Source: Romboutsia faecis
Lineage (GTDB): Bacteria > Bacillota > Clostridia > Peptostreptococcales > Peptostreptococcaceae
Length of the DNA: 64,000 bases
Reading direction: 5' to 3'
NCBI RefSeq assembly: GCF_014323405.1
Contig: NZ_JACRWE010000001.1
Span: forward strand, 434,001 to 498,000
Positions within the stretch are counted from its first letter, which is position 1; each line of letters begins with the position of its first letter. The notes under the pieces were generated by a model. The model had not been told where the DNA came from and did no database searches. It was given only the letters and a program-made list of their open reading frames with translations. The translations under genes and the position numbers were made by a program. Shown one piece after another: positions 18,181 to 26,897 of this stretch.

Positions 18181-18225
18181 AAAGGGACCGAGATATGTTT
18201 ATTTTAAACTTATCCTAGTCCCTTT
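18181..18225. terminator. Bidirectional intrinsic terminator
   Basis: AAAGGGAC (18181-18188) pairs with GTCCCTTT (18218-18225), between the convergent AraC and histidine-kinase genes. Confidence 0.85.
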
Positions 18226-18232
18226 ATTTATA

Positions 18233-20200
18233 TTATTCATCTTGATTCAATTCATCAAATTCTAAAACTGATTTAAATAAATCTCCATCTATTTCTATAT
18301 GGAATTTACCACCTTGTAAGTTTACTAAATCTTTAGCAATAGCTAATCCAAGTCCGCTTCCTTCTGTATTTCTAGATTCATCTGCACGTTTAAATCTTTC
18401 CATAATCTCTACTGGATCAAAATTTAATTCATAAGAAGATATATTTTTCATAATTAAAGTTACTTTATCTTCATTTACATTTAAATCTATATACACTCTT
18501 GTGTTATTTAGAGAGTATTTTATTATATTAGATAAGAGATTTTCAAGAACTCTATACATTCTTCTTCCATCTGCATATATATACACCTTATCTTCTGGTA
18601 GATTCAATCGTATATCTAAGTTCGATTCAAGTATTTTTTCTTCCATTTCACCTATACTTTGCCTTAACAATTGCCTTAGCTCTATTTTATCCATATTAAT
18701 TTCTAAATTTCCGCTACTCGCTTTACTAGCTTCAAATAAATCTTCTATTAATACTTTCAATCTCTTAGATTTGGAATCTAGCACCTTTATATAGTCATTT
18801 ATATAATCCGGTTCTATATTCTTTTCCTTTTTTATTAATTCTATATAATTTATTATTGAAGTTAATGGCGTTTTTAAATCATGAGAAACATTTGTTATAA
18901 GCTCTGCCTTCATTCGTTCGCTCTTTAAAGCATCTTCAATAGAGTTCTCAAGACCTTGCCCAATATTATTTATATTTTCTGCTAATAAGGTAAAATTATC
19001 ATCATCTTTAATGGGAATTTTATAATCTAAATCTCCATTTTTTATTTTTTCTGTTCCATCCATTATTTCACTTAAATACGTTAATTTTTTTAATATATAC
19101 GCAGTAAATATAGATACTATTATGCATGAAACTATAATAGCTCCACCATATCCAAATATTAATGAACATAAATTTATAATTATGCACCCTATACCAATAA
19201 TAAATATTTTTCTAATTAGTGATATTCTTTTACTTGCTTTTATACCATCCTTAATATTTTTTACAAAGTTAAGTATAATACTAACAATAAAGCTAGTTTT
19301 TAATATATCTATTTTTTTATCAAAATACTTTATTTGTTTACTAAATAATATAATACAACTTATCCATGTAAAGACAGATACCATAAATATGCATATTGCA
19401 AACCAATCCATATAGGTGTATGATATCAAATCAATCATAAAAATCATTAAATATCCTAGCAAAAATATTATAATCTCTAAAGGAATTTTGCTATAGTACT
19501 TAAGAATCTCACTGTTCTTGTCTATTGGTTCAGCTTTTATAAATAGATATATAATCATTGAAATTAAAAATACAATAGATGATATAAATCCTATGAATTT
19601 CAATACTTTAATTGACTGAAAATCTTTTTCATAGAAATAATATTCACTATATAGAGAATCTCCCTTCTCTAAATTCTTAGGAATTGATATATATACTTCC
19701 ATACTGCTATTTATATTAGGAACAACATTATCATAATGATTATTTATTTCATTTTCTTTATTTCCTACTTTTTTTATATACTTTCCATCTACTGTGTTAA
19801 AGCTTATATCAACATATCCGTTTATATTTTTCTTAAAGTCATCTATATTTTTATAAACTGTATTTGTAACATATTTTTGTGAATTTTTATCAAATGCTAT
19901 AAATTTTACGTCATTTAATGATTCAGCATCAATATATCCATATTCTGAATAATAATCAACTTTTTCACCATATAAATCAACTTCAATTCCTAAAAGTATC
20001 GCAGGTAAAACTGATTTATCAAACCTAGTACTTTTATAAAAATTAGGTTCTATAAAATTCCATTGATCTTTATTTATATAGCTTGTACTCATGCTATTTA
20101 ACCCAATTCTATATACTGTGATGACTGATGTCAACAGTAAAGATAAAGATATAATAGACATTATTAAGAAGGTAAATTTAATTCTTTTATTCCCCTTCAT
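18233..20200 (-). CDS. Sensor histidine kinase, multi-pass
   Basis: A 655-residue kinase. The N-terminal membrane segment (about 9-30) and an exported region up to about residue 200 are followed by several membrane helices (about 205-375), a HAMP-like linker (KIKNGDLDYKIPI), the phosphoacceptor NVSHDLKTPLTSI and the ATPase boxes NLLSNIIKYS and GSGLGLAIAKDLV. The catalytic core resembles VanS-type kinases. It partners the OmpR-type regulator encoded upstream, with a small membrane-protein gene between them. The extra central membrane helices are unusual for a VanS-type kinase and could sense the bilayer. The signal is unknown. AGAGGTGA precedes the ATG. Confidence 0.92.
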   Translation of the reverse strand: MKGNKRIKFTFLIMSIISLSLLLTSVITVYRIGLNSMSTSYINKDQWNFIEPNFYKSTRFDKSVLPAILLGIEVDLYGEKVDYYSEYGYIDAESLNDVKFIAFDKNSQKYVTNTVYKNIDDFKKNINGYVDISFNTVDGKYIKKVGNKENEINNHYDNVVPNINSSMEVYISIPKNLEKGDSLYSEYYFYEKDFQSIKVLKFIGFISSIVFLISMIIYLFIKAEPIDKNSEILKYYSKIPLEIIIFLLGYLMIFMIDLISYTYMDWFAICIFMVSVFTWISCIILFSKQIKYFDKKIDILKTSFIVSIILNFVKNIKDGIKASKRISLIRKIFIIGIGCIIINLCSLIFGYGGAIIVSCIIVSIFTAYILKKLTYLSEIMDGTEKIKNGDLDYKIPIKDDDNFTLLAENINNIGQGLENSIEDALKSERMKAELITNVSHDLKTPLTSIINYIELIKKEKNIEPDYINDYIKVLDSKSKRLKVLIEDLFEASKASSGNLEINMDKIELRQLLRQSIGEMEEKILESNLDIRLNLPEDKVYIYADGRRMYRVLENLLSNIIKYSLNNTRVYIDLNVNEDKVTLIMKNISSYELNFDPVEIMERFKRADESRNTEGSGLGLAIAKDLVNLQGGKFHIEIDGDLFKSVLEFDELNQDE

Positions 20201-20222
20201 TCAGTCACCTCTTCTTCTCATT

Positions 20223-20441
20223 TTACAAAACTAATATTTTATATAATACTAAATTTACCATAATCATTATAGAAAGTATTGCTAATAAACTTTCACTAAA
20301 AAATGCATAACATAATAATATTCCAATAACTTGCATTAGAATATATAATGATAAAATTAATATACAATTAAATATTAAACTTTTATTTTTTACTATTTTC
20401 CAACTATAATTTTTCAATTTTATATCCAACTCCCCATACAA
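20223..20441 (-). CDS. Small two-helix membrane protein between regulator and kinase genes
   Basis: An open frame of up to 72 residues with two hydrophobic segments (about residues 25-45 and 48-70) and a basic N-terminal stretch. It overlaps the 3' end of the response-regulator gene and ends 22 bp before the kinase. No ATG fits. TTG codons at 20441, 20429 and 20417 are possible; the last lies about 12 bases after GGGGAG, giving 64 residues. Its position inside a two-component operon suggests an accessory that touches the kinase. I do not recognise a family. Confidence 0.5.
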   Translation of the reverse strand: MYGELDIKLKNYSWKIVKNKSLIFNCILILSLYILMQVIGILLCYAFFSESLLAILSIMIMVNLVLYKILVL

Positions 20442-21102
20442 CTTTTAAATATTTTGGTTCTCTAGGATTTATTTCAATCTTTTCTCTTATCCTTCTAACA
20501 TGAACTGCTACGGTATTTTCAACATTAAAGCTTTCTTCTTTCCATACTCTTTCATATATTTCGTCAATGGAGAATACTCTTCCTTTATTAGATAGTAATA
20601 ATTCTAATATTTTATATTCTATTGGAGTTACTTTTATATTCTCACCATCTACTTTTACTTCTTTAGTATATAAATTTAACTCTAATCCTCCACTTTTTAT
20701 TAATTCATTACTTGTATTTATATTATTATAATTACCTAAATTGATATATCTTCTCAAATTTGATTTTACTCTCGCTACAAGTTCTAGTAAATTAAACGGC
20801 TTAGTTATATAGTCGTCAGCCCCTATATTTAATCCTATAATTTTATCTGTATCTTCACTTTTAGCAGATACTAAAATTATAGGTATATTTCGTTCTTCTC
20901 TTATTTTTATAGTAGCCTTTATTCCATCTAATTTAGGCATCATTATATCCATCAATATTAAATGAATATCTTCATTCATAATAGTTTCTAATGCTTGTAT
21001 TCCGTCATAAGCCTTAAAAGTATTGTATCCTTCATTTCTTAAATATATATCTATAGAGTCAACTATTTCTTTATCATCATCAACAATTAATATATTATTC
21101 AT
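20404..21102 (-). CDS. OmpR/PhoB-family response regulator
   Basis: A 232-residue regulator. The receiver domain has the acidic triad start ILIVDDDKE, the phosphoacceptor in LILMDIMMPKLDG (Asp about 53) and the lysine in TKPFNLLELVARV. The C-terminal winged helix ends in VRRIREKIEINPREPKYLKVVWGVGYKIEKL-type sequence. It is close to VanR in overall pattern. It heads the operon with the small membrane protein and the kinase. Direct repeats GTAAGG and GTAAGA, 11 bp apart, lie upstream at 21263-21279 and suggest autoregulation. Confidence 0.94.
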   Translation of the reverse strand: MNNILIVDDDKEIVDSIDIYLRNEGYNTFKAYDGIQALETIMNEDIHLILMDIMMPKLDGIKATIKIREERNIPIILVSAKSEDTDKIIGLNIGADDYITKPFNLLELVARVKSNLRRYINLGNYNNINTSNELIKSGGLELNLYTKEVKVDGENIKVTPIEYKILELLLSNKGRVFSIDEIYERVWKEESFNVENTVAVHVRRIREKIEINPREPKYLKVVWGVGYKIEKL

Positions 21103-21262
21103 TTTTTTTACCTTTCATCCTTATATTCTATCCATATTTCAAAGAAATTCTATTTCTACAATAATTCTTCTTTATATTAACTATATTATACAATATATTC
21201 ACTTCTTTTTTTAATTCTAACAATATTGTAATAGATAAATCTTAAAAAAATATTAATTTAAT

Positions 21263-21279
21263 TCTTACAAATTCCTTAC
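21263..21279 (-). promoter_or_regulatory. Direct-repeat operator candidate of the response-regulator operon
   Basis: On the minus strand GTAAGG and GTAAGA start 11 bp apart (plus-strand TCTTAC at 21263-21268 and CCTTAC at 21274-21279). OmpR-family regulators bind such direct repeats as head-to-tail dimers. The same GTAA core recurs upstream of the secreted-protein gene. Confidence 0.4.
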
Positions 21280-21284
21280 ATAAC

Positions 21285-21315
21285 ATAAAAAAGGAATAAG
21301 CTTTTGCTTATCCCT
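21285..21315 (-). terminator. Intrinsic terminator of the secreted-protein gene
   Basis: On the minus strand a stem around GGATAAGC/GCTTATTCC (21306-21315 with 21291-21301) with an AAAA loop is followed by a T-run at 21292-21285. Confidence 0.85.
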
Positions 21316-21322
21316 AAATCTA

Positions 21323-21913
21323 TTATTTAACTAACTCTAAATATCCACTTGGATGGAAGAAGTATACATCAGAATTAGTTTTATCTATAAAGTATCCTAT
21401 ATCTCCATCAACATTTGGTAAAAATACATATCCTGTAAGATTTTTTTCTTTTAATGTTGAGAAGTTATTTTCATCACCTTGATATAAATATTCTAACTCT
21501 GGATTTATATTTAATAATATTTTTTCAGCTTCTTCTTTACTTAAAACTTGATTTTCTCCTTTATCTATATTTTCCTTATTCACTTCGTAATTACTTTCTT
21601 CTTGATTTTCATCAACTACTACTTCTTGATTTATTTCTTCGTTATTTATATTTTCTACTTTATCTTCTTTAGGTTGATTCTCTCTATCTTTGTTTTCTTG
21701 AGCTATATTTTCATTTTTATTAACTGTATTATTTCCAGTATGTAATTCTTTATCATCTATATCATTTTCATTCTTTTCTACTTTATTAACAACACTTGTA
21801 TTAACTTTATTAGGCATATTATCATCCTTATTTGCAAAACTTATATTTTTAACTGGATCTAATAATAATAAACCTGTACATAAAATTGATAATGCTATGA
21901 TTCCTTTTTTCAT
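21323..21913 (-). CDS. Secreted protein with Asn/Glu-rich linker and small C-terminal domain
   Basis: A 196-residue protein with a signal peptide (1-28), a low-complexity region rich in Asn, Glu and Lys (about 30-120), and a conserved-looking C-terminal block (about 122-196) starting LSKEEAEKILLNINPE and ending GYFIDKTNSDVYFFHPSGYLELVK. I do not recognise a named family. The linker suggests it reaches across or sits in the wall; there is no sorting motif. It lies upstream of the two-component operon in the same direction but is separated by a terminator. Its upstream region has three GTAA direct repeats, so it may be a target of that regulator. Confidence 0.8.
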   Translation of the reverse strand: MKKGIIALSILCTGLLLLDPVKNISFANKDDNMPNKVNTSVVNKVEKNENDIDDKELHTGNNTVNKNENIAQENKDRENQPKEDKVENINNEEINQEVVVDENQEESNYEVNKENIDKGENQVLSKEEAEKILLNINPELEYLYQGDENNFSTLKEKNLTGYVFLPNVDGDIGYFIDKTNSDVYFFHPSGYLELVK

Positions 21914-22390
21914 AATCTACACCCTCTTCTAAAAATAATTCTTGATTATAATTGTTATAAATTTTATATGATTCCTGTTGAATTTCTATAACATAATACT
22001 ACCACCATACAATAACAAATAACAGTTACATCTCTGTTACTTATGATTACAAATCCGTAACAAAATTACATACATGTAATTATTTAACTTTATTAGTTAT
22101 AATTATATATTTATTTTAATTATGACTTTTTACAACTTTTTTATTCGATTTTAGCAATTTTGATTTTTTATTTTAATTTAGTTTCATTTGTTTTTATTTT
22201 TATAATATACACACAAAGATAATCTTTAATAAAACCCTACAATTTCACGGCATTATATATGATTTATTATATTTTAAACATGTTTCATACCAATCATATG
22301 AATGTTCAAAAATTTTTCTTGCATTTTTTGTTAATAACATGCTAATATTTAACTATAATATTTTCGATTAATAATATAAGGGGGATAATT
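21914..22390. other. Intergenic region of 477 bp with regulatory repeats
   Basis: No gene is seen. It holds the GTAA repeats at 22024-22062 for the minus-strand gene and, near the right end, a possible promoter for the symporter (TTGCAT at 22319-22324 and TAATAT at 22343-22348, 18-base spacer). The rest is AT-rich without clear secondary structure. Confidence 0.5.
22024..22062 (-). promoter_or_regulatory. GTAA direct repeats, possible response-regulator boxes
   Basis: Plus-strand AGTTAC (22024), TGTTAC (22035) and GATTAC (22045) are spaced 11 and 10 bp, one helical turn; an inverted GTAACA follows at 22057. Read on the minus strand these are three GTAA direct repeats about 110-130 bp before the secreted-protein start. 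Confidence 0.45.
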
Positions 22391-23689
22391 ATGAAAAATA
22401 AATTAGGATTAACGGCAAAAATTTTCATAGGTATACTTATTGGTATAATTTGTGGTTTTATAATAAAATCTATGCCTAGCGGTACTTTAAAAGATACAAT
22501 TTTATTAGGAGGAATTATAGAAATCCTAGGTACAGGTTTTATTAATGCAATAAAGATGCTAGTAGTTCCTCTAGTTTTTATATCTTTAGTGTGTGGGTCA
22601 TCATCTATGGGGGATGTAAAAAAACTTGGCAGAATAGGTGTCAAAACAATGTGCTTCTATTTATTAACTACTGCTTTAGCTATTTCTATAGCTCTTTGTA
22701 TTGGTAAGTTAATAAATCCAGGATTTGGACTTGATATGTCAAATCTAATTACTCAAGAAACAACTATCGGAGAAGCTAAATCTTTAACCGATATAATTCT
22801 TGGAATTATACCTACCAACCCTATTCAATCACTAGCAAGCGGTGAAATGCTTCAAATAATATTCTTCGCGTTACTATTAGGTATAGCAATGAGTATGGTC
22901 GGTAAAAAGGCTGATCCAGTTAGAAGATTCTTTGAATCTGCTAATGAAATATGTATGAAAATGGTTTCTGTTATAATGGCATTTGCTCCATATGGAGTAT
23001 TTGCATTAATAACAAAAACATTCTCAACTGTTGGATTTGAAGCTTTTGCATCTTTACTAAAGTATATGGTAGCTGTTCTTTTAGCTCTACTTGTTCAAGC
23101 TATATTTGTTTACTCTGGCATGATAAAAGCTTTAACTGGACTTAAGCTAAAACCATTCTTTAAAAACTTTGCAAATGTTGCTGCTGTAACATTTTCTACA
23201 GCTTCAAGTAATGCAGCTCTTCCTTTAACTATAGAAACAATGGAAGATTTAGGTGTTGATAACTCAGTTGCCTCTTTCACATTACCTTTAGGAGCTACTA
23301 TTAATATGGATGGTACAGCAATAATGCAAGGCGTTGCTTGTATATTCATCTCACAAATTTATGGAATAGAACTAGGAATTTCAAGTCTTATAACAATAAT
23401 ATTGACTGCTACTCTAGCATCAATTGGTACTGCAGGAGTTCCTGGTGTTGGTATGATAACACTTTCGATGGTTTTAACTTCAGTAGGCTTACCAATAGAA
23501 GGTGTTGGTCTAATAATGGGAGTAGATAGATTATTAGATATGACTAGGACAACAGTAAATGTAATGGGTGACTGCGCTTGTACACTAATAGTAAGTAATA
23601 GTGAAAACGAACTTAATAAAGAAAAATATTATACAGACCAACTTGAAGAATCTAAAGATAAAGATTTAAAAGTAGATTCAGTTTTATAA
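22391..23689 (+). CDS. Dicarboxylate/amino acid:cation symporter (DAACS family)
   Basis: A 432-residue membrane transporter of the glutamate/aspartate symporter family. Diagnostic stretches are MLVVPLVFISLV near residue 57, the serine-rich re-entrant loop TFSTASSNAALPLTIE near 275, and PLGATINMDGTAIMQG near 305. The NMDGTA motif and the later NVMGDCA form the Na+/substrate site. It probably imports glutamate, aspartate or a related acid by cation symport. GGGGG precedes the ATG. The gene is monocistronic and ends in a strong hairpin. Confidence 0.95.
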   Translation: MKNKLGLTAKIFIGILIGIICGFIIKSMPSGTLKDTILLGGIIEILGTGFINAIKMLVVPLVFISLVCGSSSMGDVKKLGRIGVKTMCFYLLTTALAISIALCIGKLINPGFGLDMSNLITQETTIGEAKSLTDIILGIIPTNPIQSLASGEMLQIIFFALLLGIAMSMVGKKADPVRRFFESANEICMKMVSVIMAFAPYGVFALITKTFSTVGFEAFASLLKYMVAVLLALLVQAIFVYSGMIKALTGLKLKPFFKNFANVAAVTFSTASSNAALPLTIETMEDLGVDNSVASFTLPLGATINMDGTAIMQGVACIFISQIYGIELGISSLITIILTATLASIGTAGVPGVGMITLSMVLTSVGLPIEGVGLIMGVDRLLDMTRTTVNVMGDCACTLIVSNSENELNKEKYYTDQLEESKDKDLKVDSVL

Positions 23690-23703
23690 TATAAAATTAT
23701 AAA

Positions 23704-23738
23704 AAAGGGTTAACTATTAATAGTTAACCCCTTTTTTT
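23704..23738. terminator. Bidirectional intrinsic terminator
   Basis: GGGTTAACTA (23707-23716) pairs with TAGTTAACCC (23721-23730) with A- and T-runs outside. The end of the convergent transaldolase gene overlaps the T-run. Confidence 0.92.
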
Positions 23739-24387
23739 ATAATTTTAATTCAGACCCTTCCCAGTCCTTCATAAATGTTTCTATCCCTTTATCAGTCAAT
23801 GGATGAAGCATCATTTGTTTTATAACCTTATATGGTACTGTTGCTATGTGAGCACCTATTCTAGCAGCTTGTAAAGCATGTATCGGATTTCTTACACTAG
23901 CAACTATTATCTCAGTTTCTATTGCATTAACATCAAATATTTCTGTTATCTCTGCTATTAATTCTATACCATCTTTACCTATGTCATCTAATCTTCCTAC
24001 AAATGGGCTTACATAAGTAGCGCCTGCTCTAGCAGCTAATAATGCTTGAGCAGCTGAGAATATTAATGTTACATTTGTTTTTATACCTTTTTTAGATAAT
24101 ATATTTACAGCTTTTAAACCTTCTTCTGTCATAGGTATCTTTATTACTATATTTTCATGTATCTTACATAACTTTTCAGCTTCTTTTACCATACCTTCAT
24201 GCTCTAAACTAATTACCTCTGCACTTATTGGGCCATCAACTATCGAAGCTATTTCTTTTATCACTTCTACAAAATCTCTTCCTTCTTTAACTATTAATGA
24301 TGGATTTGTAGTTACACCACATATTACACCTAATTCATTAGCTTGTCTTATTTCTTCTACATTAGCTGTATCTATGAAAAATCTCAT
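23737..24387 (-). CDS. tal: Transaldolase, FSA/TalC-type small form
   Basis: A 216-residue class I aldolase-fold enzyme of the small transaldolase/fructose-6-phosphate aldolase group. FFIDTAN at the start, GVTTNPSL near residue 24, the Schiff-base lysine in NIVIKIPM and [14 protein letters not shown] mark the family. The residue that separates the two activities lies in [10 protein letters not shown]: Phe is typical of transaldolase, Tyr of E. coli FsaA. This sequence has Phe, so transfer of dihydroxyacetone units in the non-oxidative pentose phosphate pathway is predicted. Many databases call such proteins fructose-6-phosphate aldolase. A strong AGGAGG precedes the start; the gene stands alone. 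Confidence 0.93.
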   Translation of the reverse strand: MRFFIDTANVEEIRQANELGVICGVTTNPSLIVKEGRDFVEVIKEIASIVDGPISAEVISLEHEGMVKEAEKLCKIHENIVIKIPMTEEGLKAVNILSKKGIKTNVTLIFSAAQALLAARAGATYVSPFVGRLDDIGKDGIELIAEITEIFDVNAIETEIIVASVRNPIHALQAARIGAHIATVPYKVIKQMMLHPLTDKGIETFMKDWEGSELKL

Positions 24388-24591
24388 TTATGTACCTCCT
24401 ATATAAAACCAATCATAACAATTTATTTTATTATAATTTTTTATATTAGTTTTATTTATATTTTATCTTAAACTCTTATATTTATTACACAAAATAATAA
24501 GTAAGAAATCTAAAAACAACTCTAGATTTTTATAGTATAACATTTCCATATATAAATCAACTATATATCTACAAAAGATAATTTTATTAAT

Positions 24592-24629
24592 AAAAAAGGT
24601 TAAATATAAATTACCCTTATATTTAACCT
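24592..24629 (-). terminator. Intrinsic terminator of xpt
   Basis: AGGTTAAATATA (24597-24608) pairs with TATATTTAACCT (24618-24629); on the minus strand the stem is followed by TTTTTT. It ends the xpt transcript. Confidence 0.88.
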
Positions 24630-24640
24630 CAAAATATATA

Positions 24641-25213
24641 TTATCTAAATTTTATTTCTCCATTATCTATAGAATCTATTATAACTAAAGACTGTAAGTT
24701 CACACCAACTTCTTCTAATAGACTTCTACCTTCCTGGAATCCTTTTTCTATTACTATACCAATTCCTGATAAATTAGCATTTGCTTGTTCTACTAAATCT
24801 TTAAGACCTAGTGCAGCCCTTCCATTAGCTAAAAAGTCATCTAAAACTAATATATTTTCACCTGAATTTAAATATTTTTTCGAAACTTTCACACTGTATT
24901 CTTTATCTTTAGTAAAAGAATATACTTTTGTTTCATATACATCCTTATCTAAATTTTTAGATTCCACCTTTTTAGCAAACACCACAGGTATACTTCCAAA
25001 ATGTTGCGATGCTATAGACGCTATTGCTATTCCTGAAGCTTCTATAGTTAATATCTTGTCTATTCTTTCATTTGCAAATCTATTTTTAAATTCTTTTCCT
25101 ATTTCATTTAAGAACTCTACATCTAATTGATGATTTAAAAAGCTATCAACTTTTAATATATCATTTCCTGATACACTTCCTTCATTTAATATTTTTTCTT
25201 GTAATAATTTCAT
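24641..25213 (-). CDS. xpt: Xanthine phosphoribosyltransferase
   Basis: A 190-residue type I phosphoribosyltransferase that makes XMP from xanthine and PRPP for purine salvage. [12 protein letters not shown] and the PRPP loop [17 protein letters not shown] are intact. The start is ATG at 25213, seven bases after GGGAGG; a longer TTG-initiated reading would run through that ribosome site and is rejected. The gene is controlled by a guanine riboswitch and terminator in its 300-base leader. No xanthine permease gene follows, unlike the xpt-pbuX operon of Bacillus. Confidence 0.96.
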   Translation of the reverse strand: MKLLQEKILNEGSVSGNDILKVDSFLNHQLDVEFLNEIGKEFKNRFANERIDKILTIEASGIAIASIASQHFGSIPVVFAKKVESKNLDKDVYETKVYSFTKDKEYSVKVSKKYLNSGENILVLDDFLANGRAALGLKDLVEQANANLSGIGIVIEKGFQEGRSLLEEVGVNLQSLVIIDSIDNGEIKFR

Positions 25214-25287
25214 GACTTTCCCTCCCAAATATTAACTATGTACATATAGTCTTATATAAACATCCTCGATGTATAATTTTCTAGAAT

Positions 25288-25320
25288 ACAAAAAGCTCCT
25301 GTCTAATTAGACAGGAGCTT
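25288..25320 (-). terminator. Riboswitch-controlled terminator of xpt
   Basis: A perfect 13-bp stem (25293-25305 with 25308-25320) followed on the minus strand by TTTTT. Its first arm contains CTCCTGT, complementary to the ACAGGAG that closes the riboswitch P1 helix, so the two structures are mutually exclusive. Confidence 0.93.
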
Positions 25321-25409
25321 ATATTTCAAATCTACTACACTCATTCAATCTTGATTATATTTTATTATACTCTAAGATATAGATATTCTAAGTAAATTAT
25401 ATGTTTAAA

Positions 25410-25480
25410 CTCCTGTAGTCAGGCAATTTACGGCAGCCTGGTAGAAACATTTGAACCCTATCATCAAAAATATACAGGAA
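25410..25480 (-). ncRNA. Purine riboswitch, guanine type
   Basis: On the minus strand P1 is TTCCTGT (25480-25474) with ACAGGAG (25416-25410). The conserved GTTTCTACC, the P3 arms CAGGC/GCCTG around CCGTAAA, and CTGACTAC are present. The base that pairs with the ligand (position 74 in the B. subtilis xpt aptamer) is C, which selects guanine or hypoxanthine rather than adenine. Ligand binding should hold P1 together, free the terminator and switch xpt off. Confidence 0.96.
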
Positions 25481-25500
25481 GTATATTTAATTTTTATTAT

Positions 25501-25529
25501 ATTATATATTAAAAATATATATAATTCAA
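25501..25529 (-). promoter_or_regulatory. SigA-type promoter of the xpt leader
   Basis: On the minus strand TTGAAT (25529-25524) and TATAAT (25506-25501) with a 17-base spacer, about 20 bases before the riboswitch P1 helix. Confidence 0.75.
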
Positions 25530-25575
25530 TAAAAACGTATAATTTTACATATTCCAACAAATATAATTCTTTATG

Positions 25576-25893
25576 TTATATATATTTTTTTATCATTGCT
25601 TCTATATTTTCTTCTGTTGCGTCTTCTTTTATTACTTCATCTATCTTTTTTCCATCTTTATAAACTACAATTGCTGGAAGTCCCACTATTTTTTCTTTTA
25701 TGGCCAGCCTTGTAGCTTTTTTTGTATCTATTTCACAAAACTTTATCTTTTTACCATATACCTTATCTAAACATTCTAGTATTGGCAAAAGTTCTTTGCA
25801 AGGTTCACATGTCTGGCTCCAAAATTCTACAACTACTATTTCATTACTATTTAATACCTCGTATTCAAAAGTATTCTTATTAACAGTTATCAT
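25576..25893 (-). CDS. trxA: Thioredoxin with CEPC active site
   Basis: A 105-residue thioredoxin. The redox motif C29-E-P-C32 replaces the usual CGPC. The cis-proline is in GLPAIVVY. The Glu in the active site resembles thioredoxins that serve glycine reductase in amino-acid-fermenting Clostridia. It would pass electrons from the thioredoxin reductase to selenoprotein or other reductases. The start overlaps the end of trxB by 14 bases, with GGAGG inside the trxB coding region, so the two are co-translated. Grd genes are not in this window. Confidence 0.92.
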   Translation of the reverse strand: MITVNKNTFEYEVLNSNEIVVVEFWSQTCEPCKELLPILECLDKVYGKKIKFCEIDTKKATRLAIKEKIVGLPAIVVYKDGKKIDEVIKEDATEENIEAMIKKYI

Positions 25894-26860
25894 ATAAACC
25901 TCCTTCTTCTAAATTATCAATAAACTTTTCTTTTATGTACTTTTCTGCCATAACAGCAGCTATTGCACCATCATTAGTTGCCGTTACTATTTGTCTTAAC
26001 ATCTTTTGTCTACAATCTCCTGCAGCAAAAATACCGTCTACATTAGTCTTCATATTTTCATCCGTTATTATATATCCATATGAATCCATTTCTATTATAT
26101 ATTTAAATATGTCTGTCTGAGGATTAAATCCTATAAATACAAATAGGCCTACGATACCATCATCTTTATCTGCATCACATTCTATGATTTCACCATTGTT
26201 AACATCTTCTAATACTATTTTTTCTAGAACTTCATTTCCATCTATTTTCTTTATTGCTTTGTTAAAAAATAAATTTATTTTACTATGATTATATACCCTT
26301 TCTTCCATCATTTTAGAACATTTTAGATAACTACTTCTGCTTACTATATTTACTTTTTTGGCATATCTAGTCAAATATAATCCTTCTTTTACTGCGCTTT
26401 CTCCAGATCCTACAACAAATACTTCTAAGTCTGTAAAAAAGTCTCCATCACAAATAGCACAATAAGATACTCCTTTACCTGTAAATTCTTCTTCTTTAGG
26501 TATATTTAGTTTCTTAGGATAAGATCCCGTCGCTATTATAAGGGCTTTACATCTATACTCCTTGTATTTGCCTTTTAATATTTTAATATCTGACTTTAAG
26601 TTCATGCTAACTATTTTATCTTGAATTATTTGAGCTCCAAAACTTTGACATTGATCTTTCATTCTGTTCATCAAACTAATACCAGTCACATCTTCAGTGG
26701 ATCCCGGATAGTTTTCAATTTCATATGTATTTACTATTTGTCCACCAGTTCTTCTTTGTTCAATTATTAACGTTTTCAACTTAGACCTAGCACTATATAT
26801 TCCAGAAGAAAGTCCAGCTGGACCTCCTCCTAAAATTATTAAATCATATATGTCTATCAT
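25880..26860 (-). CDS. trxB: Thioredoxin reductase
   Basis: A roughly 326-residue flavoprotein disulfide reductase. The FAD motif LGGGPAGLSSGIYSAR lies at the N-terminus, the redox pair is in YCAICDGDFF (Cys134 and Cys137 from the chosen start), the NADPH motif is VGSGESAVKEG and the FAD C-terminal motif GIFAAGDCR. It reduces the TrxA encoded next to it. The ATG at 26860 is chosen because GAGGG lies six bases ahead; an ATG two codons earlier directly abuts that site. Together with trxA it forms a two-gene unit. Confidence 0.94.
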   Translation of the reverse strand: MIDIYDLIILGGGPAGLSSGIYSARSKLKTLIIEQRRTGGQIVNTYEIENYPGSTEDVTGISLMNRMKDQCQSFGAQIIQDKIVSMNLKSDIKILKGKYKEYRCKALIIATGSYPKKLNIPKEEEFTGKGVSYCAICDGDFFTDLEVFVVGSGESAVKEGLYLTRYAKKVNIVSRSSYLKCSKMMEERVYNHSKINLFFNKAIKKIDGNEVLEKIVLEDVNNGEIIECDADKDDGIVGLFVFIGFNPQTDIFKYIIEMDSYGYIITDENMKTNVDGIFAAGDCRQKMLRQIVTATNDGAIAAVMAEKYIKEKFIDNLEEGGLYDNC

Positions 26861-26897
26861 ACACATCCCTCAATATTTTTTTACATTCCCTTTAATT

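Noticed and set aside
22301..22315. CodY-box-like AATGTTCAAAAATTT upstream of the glutamate-type symporter
   Set aside because: Three mismatches to the 15-bp consensus in very AT-rich DNA is near chance.
25214..25228. Longer xpt start at TTG
   Set aside because: It would place the start upstream of and through GGGAGG; ATG at 25213 has proper spacing.
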